From Protula sp. h YS-2021 (taxonomy: Eukaryota; Annelida; Polychaeta; Sabellida; Serpulidae), in assembly GCA_949752745.1 (NCBI GenBank), contig OX457033.1:21007066-21071065 (forward strand): a stretch of 64,000 bases of DNA, written 5' to 3'. Both the position numbers and the translations under genes were made by a program. The notes beneath the pieces are model-generated. The model was not told the DNA's origin. It worked only from the letters and a program-made list of their open reading frames with translations, and did not search any database. The stretch's first letter is position 1. Each line of letters begins with the position of its first letter. This document shows, one piece after another, positions 1-13,235 of this stretch.

Positions 1-400
1 AAACCGACGATTAAGGTCCAAGGGGCTAACCGTAAACGTCATTCCTGTTGTCAATGTTTAGCTAAATTTTACAAGATCAGCCATAAACAGCCCTCTTCGA
101 TAATCAGTCAGGATTTTATCGGAGTCGCCTTTTGAGGGTTCACCCTACCTATTCCCCGTCGATTAACGTTACTGTTGTGATGACGTATCGTAATCCTGTA
201 TTGTCAAAATCGAAATCTACCCGCTTAGGCTTTGACTTTCGACAAAAACGCTAAACAAATGAGAAGTGATGTAGTTAGTTCTATTCATGTCTGCAGTAGG
301 TAACATAGTGAATTTAGATGTGGCATCATTCCCTAGGAGAGGGGGGCAATTGGTATCATATCTGTTATCATGTGTATAAAAAAAGTAGAGAAATGGATAA
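1..400. other. No gene seen
   Basis: No open frame or repeat that I can support. The sequence is ordinary AT-rich intergenic DNA up to the start of duplication copy A. Confidence 0.5.
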
Positions 401-539
401 TTTTGAGACCGGGATTTCTTTGGCTCGGAGTGCCAATTTCATTTCAAAAGGGAGCAATTTTAGTTTAGTTAAAACAGTTGGTATTATTTCAAAGCTAGCT
501 GTTTAGGGGTAGTTTTGAGAAGTCATGGATAGGTATGGT

Positions 540-1104
540 AGCCAGATAGTATGTGAGTACCCCCAACCCCCAGCTGGGGCATAACTATGGGTTATGCACA
601 ATAACTGGGGCACAGCAGTGCACGTCAACGCCACTAATCCTAACCCTAACCCTACATAGATAAGACCGGTATTACATCATTTTTATCAATTCTAACTGCT
701 CGTAAAAGCTTGATTTCCACCATACATAGCCAGTCATTTCAATTAGGGTATGGCTTCAGTGGTTACCAGATATAAAAACTCAGTTAGAAGGAATTTGGCT
801 TTTGTTGCTATACACTCTCCTCCCTTTCCGCAATAAAAGAACTGAAGTGGTATAATTAATACACACTGTCTTGATTTATTGTCCTGTGGAATTTTACGCC
901 TAGTTTTCCTTGGCATTTGGAAATACAGCAGAGGAATTGCGGGATTTGCCGGTCTACAACAACCCCCCACTCCCCCACCAGGGTGTTTTGAGAAAGAAGA
1001 CTGACCCGATGAAAACTCTGGTTTTAAACTGAATGAATCATCGTGCGCACATTGTAAACCGGTTTCAGCAGAGTGTCTGAAAAATCGGTATAAAAAAACT
1101 CAAT

Positions 1105-1135
<31 letters not shown>

Positions 1136-2090
1136 GCATCAGCATCATCATTATTATCATCATCCACTCCTTTTTGGACATGTGGACAAGTTCACTTGTC
1201 ACACCGGTTGGGATATCTATGTGTTTGTATGCACGTACGTGAACTGTGGGGCCTCTATAAAGTGGGACCTCAGAAAAAAGACCATCAGCCAAAGGTTCTT
1301 AATGTAGAAGTGATCTTATTCTAGATCCCATTTATTGTCGAAGTGGTTTAAACAGGACCCACAAAAGCGGTCTCTATTTTGAGGTTGTTTTAATTTATAG
1401 GTGGTCTTATCGAGGCGATCTAATGGATGGTTTCATCAAGGTGGTCTCATGGAGTTGGTCACACAACCTTATTTTATTCAGAATATGGTTGTGAAGTGTT
1501 TCCGACCAAAATCAAACCTTTTGTTCAACCAAAAAAGATGTCGGTTGTTTGCTGGGCTAAGTTTCCTGAAGCACCCACGCGGACAAGCTAGAAACCTAAT
1601 CACCGACCCGAATGCAAAACATTGTATACATCGAATACAAAGCATGCTTTGAGACGTTAGTTTCTCAAAACTAATATCAAGAGTGAAAATAAGTCAATTA
1701 TGTGTTTTATTTAAGCACTTACTTTAAATAAGCTTTGGCATTTTTTAGTTTCAAGCCTGTAATTGAAATCAATATTAGTTCGGTGAAACAGTCTTTGACA
1801 AAAAGCTGTATTGAATGGTATTCATTTCACTTGATAACCTGTCAAGTGTTCCAGTTTGATTTGAAAATGTAACAATGTTATGCTATGTAGTTAAATTTTA
1901 ATTAGTTTTTCAACAAAATTGATTAAAAGATAAGATGTGAATACATTGCCCTCAAAATTCTTCTTTTTGGGGGGAGGGGAGCGAAAAGGGAGAGGAGGGG
2001 TTCATGTTCCGATTATTGTCAACATATATTAGGAAACCTCAAATAAATCCTGACTTCACAGTCGATACTATCAAACGATTTTGCTTTACT
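540..2090. other. Non-coding, duplicated
   Basis: Holds a short CAT/ATC microsatellite (about 1105-1165) and stretches shared with copy B at 35.8-36.6 kb and 43.2-43.5 kb. No coding exon recognised. Confidence 0.5.
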
Positions 2091-2094
2091 TATA

Positions 2095-3202
2095 TGTTAC
2101 AGCATATGTGTAAAATCAACGAATGTGTAAACACGCTGAAAGTTTCAGCACATATGACGAATCGCTGAGCGAGATTAATGTGTAAACTCGCTGAATTTTC
2201 CAGCTAATTTACTCCTTCGCAGATTTTTTAGCCACAAATATTTGACACATTCGTTGATATTTGCCGGACTTTTGATGAACCTTTGATTGTCGATTAAACA
2301 TGTCCATTGCTTCCAAGTATAACAAAAAAAGGGTAGTATAACCACACTGTTCCATATTCATGTTAATCTGGTATTCAGTTTTGAGTGCTACTCAGGTATC
2401 AATGACCAGTTATGCGGTATTGGAAAGGAGATATTGGAAAGGAGAAAGATTGCAATTATTATATATGTTCATCTACACACCCGTACTCCGGAGAACTTCA
2501 TTGCAATTAGGCTTCGGGAATCTTCCAATTGATGGCTGAAAACGAACGCAATTGAATTATGAGGGAGTTAACTGGTTGTTGTGGGAAAAACAGGATTTTG
2601 ATTAGTCCACTCTTTTGTCCAATAGACTGGTAACTCACAGCAATTTTGTGCTTAAAAGGCGCGTGTTTCTTTGAATTTTGCATGCATCGTTGGTTCTTAA
2701 AAATGAAAAGCGATAACGAAAGGGGATTCACTGCTGAATTGTTCAAGCTGTTCACATCGAGACCGTTCGAGAAGTATAATGATCGCAAAAGAATATTATG
2801 AACTGCTTATAAGCAATGTCTTGGGAGCAAAATCGCAACAACAGTACTATTTGTTGCGAAAGTACGATTTGCGGAGATGGACAAAAGATCATGAGGAAAA
2901 AACATCTCCAGACGAGCAAACCACCTATTTTGTGGCTTTTGACAACACATTTGATGCTGTGAAAAGGACTCAGAGAGTCCAATGAGCATCAATAGCTGTA
3001 AATTGGATAATACTACCCTTTTTGTTATACTTGAAAGCAATCGACAGATGTAATCGACAATCACAGGTTCATTAAAAGTCAGGCAAATTTCAGCGAATGT
3101 GTCAAATATTTGTGGCGTAGAATCAGCGAATGTGTAAATTCGCTGGAAATTTTAGCTATTTATTTTTTACGCGTTCGCTGATTTGACACATACGCTGTAA
3201 CA
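2095..3202 (+). mobile_element. Ginger-like DNA transposon, non-autonomous or decayed
   Basis: A 1108-bp insertion present in copy A and absent from the matching site of copy B (about 45585). Both ends read TGTTACAGC(A/G)TATGTGT inward, and the terminal inverted repeats run about 190-245 bp (left about 2095-2340, right about 3010-3202). Each end is flanked by TATA (2091-2094 and 3203-3206), a candidate 4-bp target duplication. The interior has frame-broken coding remnants on +: one frame from about 2702 to 2797, then 2779-2985, with a YYLLRKYD motif and a YFV...FDAVKRTQ stretch. These look to me like the region just before the H2C2 zinc finger of integrase-type transposases. Known Ginger elements have TGTNR ends and 4-bp duplications; the assignment is inference from the ends and the motif. 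Confidence 0.6.
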
Positions 3203-3257
3203 TATACATGTTACATCAGTTGTTGAATTATTAATGTTCTATCGTTTTTGTTTCCAG

Positions 3258-6200
3258 ATTGTTTCAGTATATCATTTTGTTATTCTGTGTGAGTATATGT
3301 TCGGTCTTCATGTATAGCACACTCAATAGCTTCATGATATCAGAAGGAAGTCTATCAGGCAGTATACAGCCAGTAAGTTCTCATATCTCTACTACTATAT
3401 AAAAATAAAAATTGCCATCAAGACTTTTTTTGCTATTTCCGCGAGGCAATAGCAAAACAAATTTTCGAGAAAAACTTTTAGGCTGCCAAATCGAAACATA
3501 TTTACAATCAAAGTTTCTATATTGTAACTTTATAGAATGTAGGCATTCGATTACTTGGAGAAAAAGCAAGTATGCGGGATTTATTGACGTTGGGGAATTT
3601 CTGAGGTGGCCAGTTGGTATTGCCATCTGACAACTACTCCACCCCCCCCCCCCTGAATGTTCTAACCGCTCTCACTTCTCACAATATTTCAACATGGACT
3701 AGTTGCGTTCTCGCAAACCCAGCCCTTAATTGCAAAATCGCTCATTTAATCCATCTAATTAAATCATGATTTCTGTGTCAATGTGCCCTCAAGCGGTTTA
3801 GAATTGATTAAATGTTACAGTGCAATCCGGCCAGACAAGCCTGTGTAAGGTGGGCAACTCTTTCCAATGCCATTTAATTTTCTATTGATTTCTATGTAAC
3901 AAGAACCTGGATAATTTGGACACTTATTCCGGACACCGCACATAATTTTTCAGTCCCCTAATTGTAGGTTTTACTTATGAATAACTTGTCGAATTCAGAC
4001 AATGGTGCAGCCTTTGATTGCTGTTTCATGTATCTCCCATGTAATGCCAGTACAAATGTGCCGCAACAAATATGACTACTACTCTTTGCAAACTTAATCA
4101 AGTAACGCGTGTCAGTCCCGAGTAAGGGCCTGGTTTTGTGCATTTCAATTATCACACATGAACTGAATGATATTACTAATCGAATTTGAAAATGGTGACA
4201 AAATTTTTGTTTCAGAGGGGGGGAATTTACTAACATAAAAATAAAGTTTTTCCTGGTTTCTGATAAATATCAACTCAAGTAAAAATTAAAAAGAAATGCT
4301 GAGATATTGGAATAATTCTCCGTTTGTTCTGTTTATTGCAATTCACAAGTTTTTATATTGTATAAGGTATCACATTTCTTTGATTGTTTAAAATTATAGC
4401 ATAAAAAATGCAAAACTGAACTTTGCAGCCTGCAAACATTTGTGGGGGATTACCCTGCTGGAAATCACAGGAGGGTGGGGTAGCTTAAATGGAGTACCAA
4501 AATGATTAATTTAGTAACAAATCATGCCATTATAGTATAACTTGAGTAATCCAGAAACCTTGCTGATCCGGACAAATTATGTCATTCTCAACGCAGTTTG
4601 ATATTATTGCATATATTGTATGCAATTACAAATCCCAATACATTGGCGATATATTTTCCGGTTAGACAGAACAAAAAGTCCCTGTATTCCAATAAAATGA
4701 AGCACAGTAATGAATAGAGTTTGATCCACCAATGCTATGAAAACAATCTTAACAGAACGTCCAGAACATATACGATAGAACATACACAAACAAAATGACA
4801 ACAGATGGAACAAAATGATTTATTTTTGAATTGTTATTTTGAAACATTAATTAAAATATATCTGGCATCTTGCACTACGAACATTTCTAAAAAAGCGATT
4901 TGATAGTAATTAGTTGACCAGTTAATTACATAACAATTGCAGCATGTTTTAAAATACAAATATATTACGAGAATACAGTGGGTAAGGTCACTAAGTGTTT
5001 GAAAAATATCGCATATATAGTTTTTAACCGTCCGGCAAAATGGCTAACCGTGTAACTAATAGCCTTTAGTTTAGTAACTAAAAACCGGCATTTGACAGAC
5101 TGTTTAGTTTTAAGGTTTATATTACGACGTCGATAAGGTGACATACCGCATTTTCCTTTTGTTTATAAGCTTTTACTGTTTTCTAAGGTGTCATATCGAA
5201 GAAATAAAAGGCTTGGCATCCGATCAACTGCGCAAAATCTTCCTTCAAAATACCTGACAAAATCCTTCTGGAAAAAGCGTTGCCGCAACTTTCATTTTCT
5301 GAACATAACTAAGGTGGACGTAAAGTTAGTAAATTCATGGTACCGCATCACTATTTCGAATTCATCATATCTAATCATCAACCGCTCATTCCTGGATTTC
5401 CGTGACAAGAACAAGAAAACGGTACGTGTGTTTGGCAGTACCCTGGTTACCAACAGCACGTATAAAGGGCCGTTGTTTTGCCAAATATGGCAAGTCGGTC
5501 GTTCTACGCCTCATGTTATGTACGCACCCATTACAATCAACGACGACTAGATATGACCTATAATGGGAGACATTTTAAACCAACTAATGCTCAGTTGTGC
5601 CTTAAGCAAAGAGCTAGAAAATGTAACTGTAATAGAACAGGTGACAGTCACTCCAAATCCTTGCATCGTACTAGAATTCAGATTGAGTGTAACAGGTCTA
5701 ACCTCGCGCCATGCAGAAATAGACTTTGGAATGTGTGTACCTGTCTTGTACGGAAATCTGGAAGATAGAGAATCCTATCTATTTGCAGAATGGGTTGAAC
5801 TTAGACCTCCCGTACCTTCTCCTGATATCACATCAAACACATTGCACGACGTTTCAAAGGGATTGGACAATGCGGTGCTAAATCAATGCTTTATTGAAAA
5901 CATGCTCAGATATAAATATATATTGTCAGTTGATCTAGACGAAATCATTGTTCCAAAGTCAGGTGAGAATTACTGGCACATGTTTAAAGATCAGCCCAAA
6001 AATGCAGTGTCTCATGTAGTACCATTCTCTTATTTCTATTTAGATGCCAAAGATGTGGAATACCAGCCATCGCACATGGTAGCTATGAAATATATAACCA
6101 AAACAACACCACCTTGTTCAGTACTCAGTTAAATCCATAACAAATCCTCATAAATGCCTGTACATGTATTTTCACTATTGTATTCAACACTTCAAAAACA

Positions 6201-6461
6201 AAGATAAAAAAGTACCTGTCAAATATAAATTAAGTCCTAATGTTTCTTTAGTACACTATTACAGAAGGCATTCTAACAGCACGACACGACAGCAGGGTAA
6301 AAAGCAAAGACTCCATTTACAAGGAGTCTGCGAAAACGTGATAGACCGTGCTGTACCGGACAAAGTCATGTATGTTTTAATAGAAAAGCTTACTTAGGAA
6401 GCTTCTATACTTAGGAAGCTGGGAATTTTTCCCTTCTGAAATTAATAAAGGACCTCTGTAA
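3258..6461 (+). pseudogene. GT92 glycosyltransferase pseudogene (copy A)
   Basis: Broken paralogue of the gene at 45631-48779. The membrane-anchor exon is 3258-3372 (acceptor ttccag, donor gtaagt) and its frame is still open with a hydrophobic run (ILLFCVSICSVFMY). The large exon starts at 5188 after ttctaag. Compared with copy B it has a 1-base loss near 5531, a 1-base gain near 5575 that restores the frame, an in-frame loss of 41 codons at about 5802, a further indel near 6125 that gives a stop at 6130-6132, and an early stop at 6395-6397. The DxD-type motif DLDEIIVP is kept (about 5930-5955). The remaining frame resumes at 6164. With these lesions no functional enzyme is expected. Introns are retained, so it arose by DNA duplication. 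Confidence 0.92.
3373..5187 (+). other. Intron of GT92 relic
   Basis: Sequence between the anchor exon and the catalytic exon. It aligns with 45743-47381 of copy B, except for about 145 bp near 3415-3565 that copy B lacks. No gene recognised inside. Confidence 0.6.
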
Positions 6462-6469
6462 AATTAAAG

Positions 6470-6475
6470 AATAAA
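6470..6475 (+). terminator. Poly(A) signal of GT92 relic
   Basis: AATAAA just after the end of the pseudogene, at the place matching the signal at 48801 in copy B. Confidence 0.5.
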
Positions 6476-8845
6476 TCATGCCGAATAGAGCCTAAATGAC
6501 AAAACTTTTAAGGAATATTTCTTAGCTTTTGGTGAAACCAACAATGCTATCGTATCGTATGTGTTTAAATTTCCTTCATAAAATAATTCATTCCTGAAAA
6601 TTTTACTCTTGTCATGATAATATTCCAAATGTGTCCATTTATAAAACACAGTACAGCATTTGTTAAAGATCAGAGGAACTGGCTTCAATCTATCTGGTTG
6701 CTCTTATTAGTAAGAAAAGTTCTGATGTTGCTTTCATAATCATGCATATTCTCATGCAGTGTCCGGTACAGGCGGAGTATCTTGCGTGAGCAACTCTGAC
6801 GTTTTTGAATTGTGTTAGAGAGAATTTAAATTGCGTGATAACATGTAAAGGCTGTAAGGGTGAATGTCACATATGGTAATTGTGGAAAAAGGCTCATTAT
6901 TGTGTTGAGTCAGTTTTAAATGGACACTTTGTGAATCCCAGTGGAAAGGTTTTTTATTTGAATTTTGTTGTTTTGGTTTTATTTTAGCAAGTGGTTATAC
7001 AGCTGTCAATTAAAATTAAGTACTCTTGAACTTAACCCCCCACAAACGTTTCCTGGGTCTTCCATAAATACTACTTGATACACCTTATGTACCGTAAACA
7101 TTTTATGTGAAGCCAGGACTGGAAGTGTCATCTGCTTGCTAAAAAACAAAAACAAAATGCTGTACCTGGAAACTCGACTTTTATTTATCGAGTCAAATTT
7201 AAATCAGCGTTTTCTCTTGTTGAGGATAATTAACTTGTACCATTACTTTACCCACTGGGAATCAGTTTTTGCCTCTCATCTGTAGTTTTACGTAATGAAA
7301 AAATAATTTCACAGTTCGCAGTTCATTAAAACTACGGGTTTTCTAAAGATTAAAAAATCAGAAGAGATCTACCTTTAATTCTTGCTCCTATCTATTTGTG
7401 CGCTCATAATCGTATCCTAGTTGGTTTTTTGCTCTAGGTCTTTACAACGTCTATGGAGTGGAACTGAAGCCCCGTGTAAAATGCATGCATATTTTCGTGA
7501 AAGCTTCTTTGTTTTAGTATGATATATGTGGTGAAAAAAACGAGCTGTTCTCAGACTGAAAGCTTCCTTGGCATACGTTTTGTTCCTTTACGTTTTCTTT
7601 ATTTTGTGACGCATTTTTCGGCTCTCTCTCCTAAATTTTTAGCAGTAAAAACGAAATCGATTATGCGGTGAAGTTTATTTTAATTGTAATTTTATTGTGA
7701 AATTGCTTTAATGGAAATACCTTTTTGTGTTATATTATTAACCAAATATCTCCAAAAATAGAATCTTATATTCATATATATGTGTCAAATGTAATTGAAA
7801 AGAGCATCTGTAAATCGCTTATTTTGTTCTGCTGTGTTTTTCTTAATAAAAGAAAGCAAAAAAAACTTTAATTTGGAAAGATATTTAGTGAACAATAAGA
7901 TATTTATATGGATAAATGTGTCAAGTATATCCCACCTCATCTTACTTTATAAGAAATGCATTTTTCCTTCTGATCATATTTGCTGGCTACATGATATCAA
8001 TATTTTATGACTGACCATTTTACCGAGTATCTATTCCTTTTACTAGCTACCTGGATTTTCATGAAGGAAACGATATTTAAAGGAACAGATCCTTAGGTGT
8101 TTTTCTCAAAGTATTTAAGTTTTATCTTTTGTTCATGCGGAGCAATTTTTTGGTAGCACACAATCAGCTGTACATACTTGTAAAACTAGAACATCCAATA
8201 CATTGTGACAAGCCGAGATCTAGTTAATCAAGTGCTGAAAGGTTTGTAGAATCCCACGCAATGGTAAATGTAAGTTAATAATGGCTACTGAAAATGTTTC
8301 AAAGGCCAGCATTTACCCAATCTTCCGATCACCGCAAGAAAAGTCTTTTGGCATTTAGAAGAAATGGAATCGAAAATGCAGCAGGAAACACATTTTGAAA
8401 GAGCTCACATAAAACATTGAAAATGCTGCTCAGTTTGAAGAGTCATATACTAGACCGATAGCAAAAAACATTTCATAAGAGAGCGGTTAGGTCAGCATTG
8501 AAATTAAATTTGAAAGCAATCTTAACAAAATTATAGGAGAAGGAGCCATTTGAAATTCTTTGTCGAAGTTAAAAGAAAACTGTTATTTAGCAAATATTTG
8601 GTGGAATATCGACAAAGCATTTTCAAGAACGGGCCATAAAGTCAGCAGTTACATAAATTTTAAAAGCAGTTTTTAAAGATTAGCTGTAGAAAAATATAAA
8701 AATTACCGCCATTTGGAAATTTTTGGCGAATCGACAAAGAAAGTAAACATTCAAGAGATCAATGCCTTTGATCTATTTAAACAAAACTGAAATCTACTCG
8801 AGTGTAAGGCGAGTACACTCCCTCCAAGAGAGTGTGAATGTGTGT

Positions 8846-8886
<41 letters not shown>

Positions 8887-9225
8887 TGAATTGTCTCTCT
8901 TGTAAGACAGTTTTTTTACAAATGGATCTGAAGCAGATTTCGCAGTGACTGAGCTCTCTTGACCACATGACTTGTTTTACAGTGAATGAACGCCACCTCA
9001 ACCCTACCCCCTCCCAGCCCCAACCACGTGACTTGTTTCACATCACTGTCGCCTTGTTATTGTCATTAACTTTTGAAGTTTTGAATGGAGGTAAGAAACA
9101 GTCGGGGGAGGTGGGAACGTGTAGTTCCAAATTTTCTGCATTTCTCACTATCAAGGTATAAATATCTGGTTAGACTTTACCTTAATTTTAAAGCTAAGAT
9201 CTGAAATTAAATATTTTTTTCGAGA
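6476..9225. other. Non-coding, duplicated
   Basis: Aligns in part with 48807-49110 and 50105-52410 of copy B. It contains a GA microsatellite (8851-8881). No supported exon. Open frames here are short, AT-rich and not conserved in copy B. Confidence 0.5.
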
Positions 9226-9227
9226 AT

Positions 9228-9246
9228 TATAATAATAATAATAATA

Positions 9247-9312
<66 letters not shown>
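9228..9312. repeat. (AAT)n microsatellite
   Basis: Trinucleotide run with one interruption. It sits at the point where copy A lacks sequence equal to about 52415-55650 of copy B, including the last nuclear receptor exon. The repeat is probably the deletion junction. Confidence 0.9.
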
Positions 9313-9314
<2 letters not shown>

Positions 9315-9509
9315 GCTTCTGATCGGAATGAAGGATATATATTATTTGGGTTGTGACACTTCGCCATGTTTACGATTAAATAAAATTTAATATTTTCCAT
9401 ACCGTTTTATATTTTGAAAATAAATATAAAGATTGCTATGGTGTAGTTTTTTAAGTAAAAGTCGAACTAGTAACCCGTAAATTCTTGTCCGGAAGTGATC
9501 TCAACCCAA

Positions 9510-12500
9510 CTGCTTTGAAGAGAACGAGGGCTTTCAGACATGCGTATTCCGTGTCGTCCAGCTGAAGGCTCCGGAATCGTTCAGTGACGCTTTTTAAATG
9601 TCGCACTTGTTTTGCATGATCGTTCAGGATTTCCTCATTCAGCTGATCCATATGCAGCCCCGATTGTTTCATTAGCATTTCTAGGACACAAAAAGTCATA
9701 ATGTAAGTAATACGCTATAAAACACCAGTTTTTTTAGCCATGTTCGTTTACATATAAACAACCGTTTAGTCATGACTATCGCATGACCACGAGTACATAT
9801 GACATGTCTATTTAATTTTTATATTTTGTTCAAGGGGTTTCGAACCTCCATCCCTCAACGGACCCTTCAATTCGGTCAAACCATCTGTAAAACTATTTCC
9901 AGAGACTCACTATCTGTTTAAACTACATATTATGATATGCGTCACAGCTTGACCTATATTCACCTGTTTTGATTGGCAGAGCCCAATGAGCAGCGCTGAG
10001 TACAAAAAGTTTACATCACGACTCCTCCAATAGAATGACTTGATCTCAGAACGGAAGTTGTAGGAATGACGGGATATTGCGTTTCCATTTGACACACATA
10101 AATAATAGCTTTGCCACACATCCATAGACATTTTCTGCTCCATGTGCAAACGGGTCTGTGGAGGTTCAAATTGTACTGAAGGGAGGGTGGGAACTATTCC
10201 GTGTACGATGGGTAGTGATAGGTAGGTGGGATTAATTGATGAGGTGGACATTACTCGACAAGTGGCAGAGAACCTGACGAATCTGATCCTTCACTTTCAT
10301 TGGAAGGGGAATGGGCTACAAACAAAACAAAGTACCCAAAATTTCGATAGACTGACTTTTGTTTCTATAATTACACCAAATAGTTCAAATAACTAATAAA
10401 TTTGATTGAACTGATAGTAGTTATGTTAGATATTTCTAACGGGTATGTTTTATATTTCATTGATATAAATGTCCAATCATCTTTAATAGAAAAGGCCTAA
10501 AATTGATTCCAGGCAAATATTTTATGATAACCATTAAGATTTGATGAAGCGCGTATATTAGTGTACTCACGTGAAGAATTTCGCCTGTCCTCTGGAATTG
10601 GACTTGACCTGTTTGTATGTCTAGTTTTTGGTGTGGGAAGATGTGATGGATTGTTCTTTTCCTTGTGTATAAATTGTGGCGATTTCATCCAGAACGTGTT
10701 GAACATCAATGGTGGCGGATAAGCTTCCGGCGTAACAACGGGTAATGGCGCCTCGGGGTAAGTCATTTGTTGAAAGTATGGCGGTAATCCGTGGATTAAA
10801 AGTTTCAGCTCTAACTACAAGATTGACGTTATTAAATCATTAAAAGAATAAATAAATAAATAATTTAAGAAATATTTTGAATTATTCTATAATTTTTTGT
10901 ATTCACGTTGATCTTTTCCAAAACATCAATATACTGGTTGGAGTAAATTTGCATATATAAGTTCGAAATATCTGTCTTAAAATTAAACCCCAACACTTTC
11001 CTACCACAGACGGAGCTTCTATTGTCTAAAACTGAAACACGTCGGAGCCTGCTCATGCTGCACCGCTGAAACAAGAATGTGTGGCGATTATTGCAGGACT
11101 TAAAGACAATCATTGCGCTGGTTGACTTGATTGCTTTCTATTAAAATGTCTTTCAGAACACGTCTGAATAAAGGAATATAATATTCAAATTCCTTTTCTG
11201 AGTGTACATTTCTTTCAAGACAAATTGCCTATTACAGCCGATCTTCCTAACGGAACTTGTTTTTAATAATTTCTCTATTTAGAACTGCTGTTCACCAGAG
11301 GAATTTGGTCTCTCTACTATAAAAGAAACGAAGCAGAAAGTAAACATATATTTATAGTAAATATGATTTGGTATCTATATATACTAGAGATGTGCAAATA
11401 TCTTGGACCTCCCAATTCTTCGAGAAAACAGGCCAAAATGGATTAAGTTGGTAAGAAATTGGGTTGTGGTTCTGAAGTGTGCAGTGATCATTCTGTGCTT
11501 GTTTATCGCCTGCAGAAGCGATGATTAACTGCCAATGGTGTGCATTTAAATTCAGTATCAAGTATCTTTCATGTCAATAAAGAAAATTGAAAATATTTTC
11601 GCAAAGTGCTTAAGTATCAACTGGGAACATACCGCAAGCTATAAAACGCTATTTGCCATGGGACCCATTTAACTTGTAAACAACCAAACTCGCCGTTGAT
11701 TGCAATTCGTTGCACAAACAATTCCAAAGAGAAAAAACTTTGCACATTTGGATGGTATAAAACAATGAAGACACAGCAACAGGTGAGCTCAGTCAGAGGG
11801 CCGCTCTGTTTCAGTAAAAACAACAGAATAAAATGGAAACTTGCGCTTAGGTTAAGAAGTATTGCCCCTGCTAAACAAAAATTGTATTGTGTTGCCCTAT
11901 ACATCATTCCCATAAGAAAAGGTCATTCAGTAAATAATAGTAATTCATGTGTAAATGAATTAAGCGGGATTAAACCTAATCGGATGCTATTGGCAACTTT
12001 GATGACGCATATGGGGCTGATTTTTTGGGTCTGACGCGGTCCGCTCGCAGTGCCAATTTAGTTTAAAAAGGGGAGTATTTTTCTTTCATTACTCCGCACA
12101 AAGAGTCTCTTTTAAAGATTAAAAATTGGGGGTATCTTTTAAACTTAACACTCCTAGCTTAGGGGTGGTTTTAAACAGTTATAGACACGCATAATAGACA
12201 GGTTATACTTGAGTAACCCCCTCCCTGCCAGGCTAGTACCATCTGAAGATCTGTGGCACCCAGACCTACCTGAAACAGTCAAGACCCTATCCCCTATCCC
12301 CCGCCCGATCCAGTCCAAAATAATTGAAATATTCAAAAATTATTTAGAACGCGTTTTCGAGCTAAAAGATAGTACCCGGTGCCTGGTGAGTCTAGACCGT
12401 CACCCCACCCCTTCAACCGCAATTATATATTATGCCTAAAGAATCTTATTATGTGTAACATAATTTTCGTGAAAATGTACATGAATACATTCTGTTCCTT

Positions 12501-12773
12501 GCGATTGAACAGATGTTGAATTGATAAAATAAAATCGTGGTTGTACCAGGGTAGCGGGGATTATATGGACAGCTATAATCTAGGTAGACCAAAACCTCGG
12601 AAATAAGACCACCTTTGAGACTGACGAATGGCCTACAGGTTCATCTGTATGATCCAGATTTGTGTGAACAATGATGCCGCTATCGCCATTACAAGATCCA
12701 GAATCACTTCCGTTTCCAGTATCTCCAATGCCCTCTGCTTTGTCGTGTATAGTTGTCGCCTCTTTCGTTTGGT
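9510..12773 (-). pseudogene. NR2E-type nuclear receptor pseudogene (copy A)
   Basis: Relic of the receptor at 55405-62252. Exon remnants and lesions: exon 2 keeps only 12624-12773, with its acceptor changed AG to AT and the whole zinc-finger region deleted; exon 3 keeps only about 30 bp near 11040-11065, runs into a stop and has lost its donor; exon 4 is 10571-10788 with its acceptor changed CAG to CGG; exon 5 is 9964-10315, with an in-frame TAA at 10251-10253 and an 11-bp net loss that shifts the frame; exon 6 is 9510-9680, open along its full length but with its donor changed GT to TT; exon 7 and exon 1 are absent. Exon 6 still encodes a recognisable ligand-domain piece (LKSVTERFRSLQLDDTEYA). 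With no DNA-binding domain and multiple splice losses it cannot make a receptor. Confidence 0.93.
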
Positions 12774-13235
12774 ATAAAATTTCAAATCAAATTTAATAAA
12801 TGAAAATATACTCTCCCCAACAACTTTGTATTCAGCGAGTTAAATTCTTAATTGTTAAGCATCTCTTTGCGCTATATTTTCTACTGTTCAAATTACGTCA
12901 AAGTCTTATTTCTCTTATTTGGTTTAGCTTCTGTACGAGATGGAATAAAATAGCAGAAATAACGACCAAAATCCAAAGCTTGGCCTAAAAATGATCCTAA
13001 AGTGCTCCTTAAAATGGCCTAGACTGTGCTAACCAATGAGAAAACGCGTTCCTAATTCGTCACCTTTCAAGTGTGTCCTTAGAGTAACTGTGATCGGATG
13101 ATTGCAGGGTATCAGTTCTACCGTGAATGTGGTAAGTAAAGATCGAGTAAATGCTCAGAAAATCAGGTAACTCTCTGAATTAATTCAGGCTCCTTTCTTT
13201 ATGACCCAAGACCCCAAAAACAAAGCAAAATATGG

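Larger units (their letters stand above)
400..13235 (+). repeat. Segmental duplication, copy A (degenerate)
   Basis: This block matches 35690-61535 in the same orientation and order. Anchors seen by eye (A to B): 533-715 to 35825-36025; 1555-1870 to 43195-43470; 2000-2090 to 45495-45580; 3258-3372 to 45631-45742; 4800-6475 to 46990-48806; 6780-7100 to 50105-50400; 8290-8450 to 51005-51150; 9125-9230 to 52330-52410; 9315-12800 to 55762-61090; 13080-13235 to 61375-61535. Introns are shared, so this is a DNA-level copy and not a retrocopy. The offset grows from about 35 kb to about 48 kb because B has gained repeats and A has lost sequence. Both genes in this copy are broken. The ends are approximate. 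Confidence 0.9.

Noticed and set aside
636..657. Telomere-like cctaaccctaaccctac
   Set aside because: Only about three short units, also partly present in copy B near 35935; too short for a telomeric tract.
11696..12034. 112-codon frame on +
   Set aside because: Lies in the relic of receptor intron 2; the matching region of copy B does not keep the frame.
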